Assembly (NCBI RefSeq): GCF_003710915.1
Contig: NZ_RHHR01000050.1
Location: forward strand, 1 to 62,556
Source: Brevibacillus invocatus
GTDB taxonomy: Bacteria > Bacillota > Bacilli > Brevibacillales > Brevibacillaceae
Direction of reading: 5' to 3'
DNA: 62,556 nt
Below, in pieces: positions 61,939 through 62,556 of the stretch (position 1 is the first letter of the stretch; every line of letters begins with the position of its first letter). A program made the position numbers and the translations under genes. The notes beneath the pieces are model-generated. The model did not search any database. It was not told the DNA's origin and saw only the letters and a list, made by a program, of their open reading frames with translations.

Positions 61939-62023
61939 TGGTGGGGAGAGACGGATTCGAACCGCCGAACCCAGAGGGAGCAGATTTACAGTCTGCCGCG
62001 TTTAGCCACTTCGCTATCTCCCC
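61939..62023 (-). tRNA. tRNA-Tyr (GTA)
   Basis: Acceptor GGGGAGA/TCTCCCC, anticodon loop CTGTAAA, long variable arm, encoded CCA. Confidence 0.96.
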
Positions 62024-62039
62024 AGCTTTTTATTATAAA

Positions 62040-62115
62040 TGGTGGAGGCTGACGGGATCGAACCGCCGACCCTCTGCTTGTAAGGCAGATGCTCTCCCAG
62101 CTGAGCTAAGCCTCC
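62040..62115 (-). tRNA. tRNA-Val (TAC)
   Basis: Acceptor GGAGGCT/AGCCTCC, anticodon loop CTTACAA, encoded CCA. Confidence 0.96.
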
Positions 62116-62199
62116 CTAACCCCAAATACTGTTGGGGCCCCCGCAAAGTACCCGGTGTTGCTGCAACGCATTCACTTCACTTTGTGGGGTGTTAGATTA

Positions 62200-62276
62200 T
62201 GGTGACCCGTAGGGGATTCGAACCCCTGAATGACAGCGTGAAAGGCTGCTGTGTTAAACCGCTTCACCAACGGGCC
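62200..62276 (-). tRNA. tRNA-Glu (TTC)
   Basis: Acceptor GGCCCGT/ACGGGTC, anticodon loop CTTTCAC, encoded CCA. The 84-base gap to tRNA-Val is wider than the other spacers and can form a stem (CCCCACAAAGT / ACTTTGCGGGG). Confidence 0.95.
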
Positions 62277-62283
62277 ATTATAC

Positions 62284-62359
62284 TGGTGCTCCCGACAGGA
62301 ATCGAACCTGCGACCTCTTCCTTACCATGGAAACGCTCTACCGACTGAGCTACAGGAGC
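62284..62359 (-). tRNA. tRNA-Thr (GGT)
   Basis: Acceptor GCTCCTG/CGGGAGC, anticodon loop ATGGTAA, encoded CCA. Confidence 0.95.
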
Positions 62360-62366
62360 AAGATTA

Positions 62367-62442
62367 TGGCTCCTCGGGACGGACTCGAACCGCCGACCGA
62401 TCGGTTAACAGCCGATTGCTCTACCAACTGAGCTACCGAGGA
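62367..62442 (-). tRNA. tRNA-Asn (GTT)
   Basis: Acceptor TCCTCGG/CCGAGGA, anticodon loop CTGTTAA, encoded CCA. First tRNA after the 23S gene. Confidence 0.96.
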
Positions 62443-62502
62443 ATAATGAAAGAACCTTGTTCCTTCAAAACTGGATCTGCATGATTGCTAAAGCATGTGG
62501 AT

Positions 62503-62556
62503 AAGTCCTCGACCGATTAGTATTCGTCAGCTCCACGTGTTACCACGCTTCCACAC
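62503..62556 (-). rRNA. 23S rRNA, 3' end (partial)
   Basis: The minus strand reads GTGTGGAAGCGTGGTAACAC, then GAGCTGACGAATACTAATCG and GTCGAGGACTT, the conserved last bases of 23S rRNA. The rest lies beyond the window. The exact 3' end is approximate. Confidence 0.93.

Overview
The window is a piece of a Gram-positive Bacillales chromosome. A Brevibacillus-like organism is the best guess, because it combines the glmS-glmM-cdaR-cdaA-rsiW-sigW-rocF order, a Spo0E-like gene, spo0M, a Bacillus-type tRNA cluster behind a 23S gene, and the kip/ycs (5-oxoprolinase) operon. The species call is inference.

Left flank (1-17.8 kb) is mostly ordinary chromosome. It holds a PAS-PAS-GGDEF-EAL protein, an McrBC modification-dependent restriction pair whose mcrC frame is split at a textbook -1 slippery heptamer, a LysR regulator divergent from a SagB-type oxidoreductase, the 5-oxoproline operon (kipR-kipI-kipA-ycsF-ycsG-ycsI plus an NCS2-like permease), spo0M, an endonuclease IV with a C-terminal extension, a broken PAS-GGDEF gene and a small glycine-zipper protein.

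Middle (about 18-32.3 kb) is AT-rich accessory DNA. It carries an old-yellow-enzyme reductase with a broken ArsR-type regulator, and a glutathione module: GshF makes glutathione, AdhC and FghA oxidise formaldehyde with it, a frameshifted gfa and a degenerate second adhC lie beside them, and an HxlR regulator is divergent. Next come an intact tnsA followed by only the first ~38 codons of tnsB, two Xre regulators and small orphan genes. The segment ends at 32298 with four 20-bp tandem repeats and a TGT/ACA terminus. I read it as the decayed remains of an older Tn7-like element; its left end was not found.

Right of this, 32303-52867 is a complete Tn7-like transposon. It has TGT...ACA termini, three spaced TnsB-type sites on the left and four tandem sites on the right, a 5-bp target duplication (AAAAT), and insertion 25 bp past the glmS stop codon. 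It encodes tnsA, B, C, D and E. Its cargo is defensive: a Type I restriction-modification locus (hsdM, hsdS, hsdR) preceded by a degenerate methylase fused to a target-recognition domain, and a Thoeris system with one SIR2-SLOG effector (ThsA) and three different TIR proteins. The two Tn7-like elements are stacked at the same attTn7 site, and their boundaries share one base.

Right flank (52.9-62.6 kb) is core chromosome on the minus strand: the 3' end of a 23S rRNA, ten tRNAs with no 5S gene between, arginase, a 49-residue Spo0E-like phosphatase, sigW-rsiW (with an autoregulatory sigma-W promoter), cdaA-cdaR-glmM, and glmS behind a glmS ribozyme.
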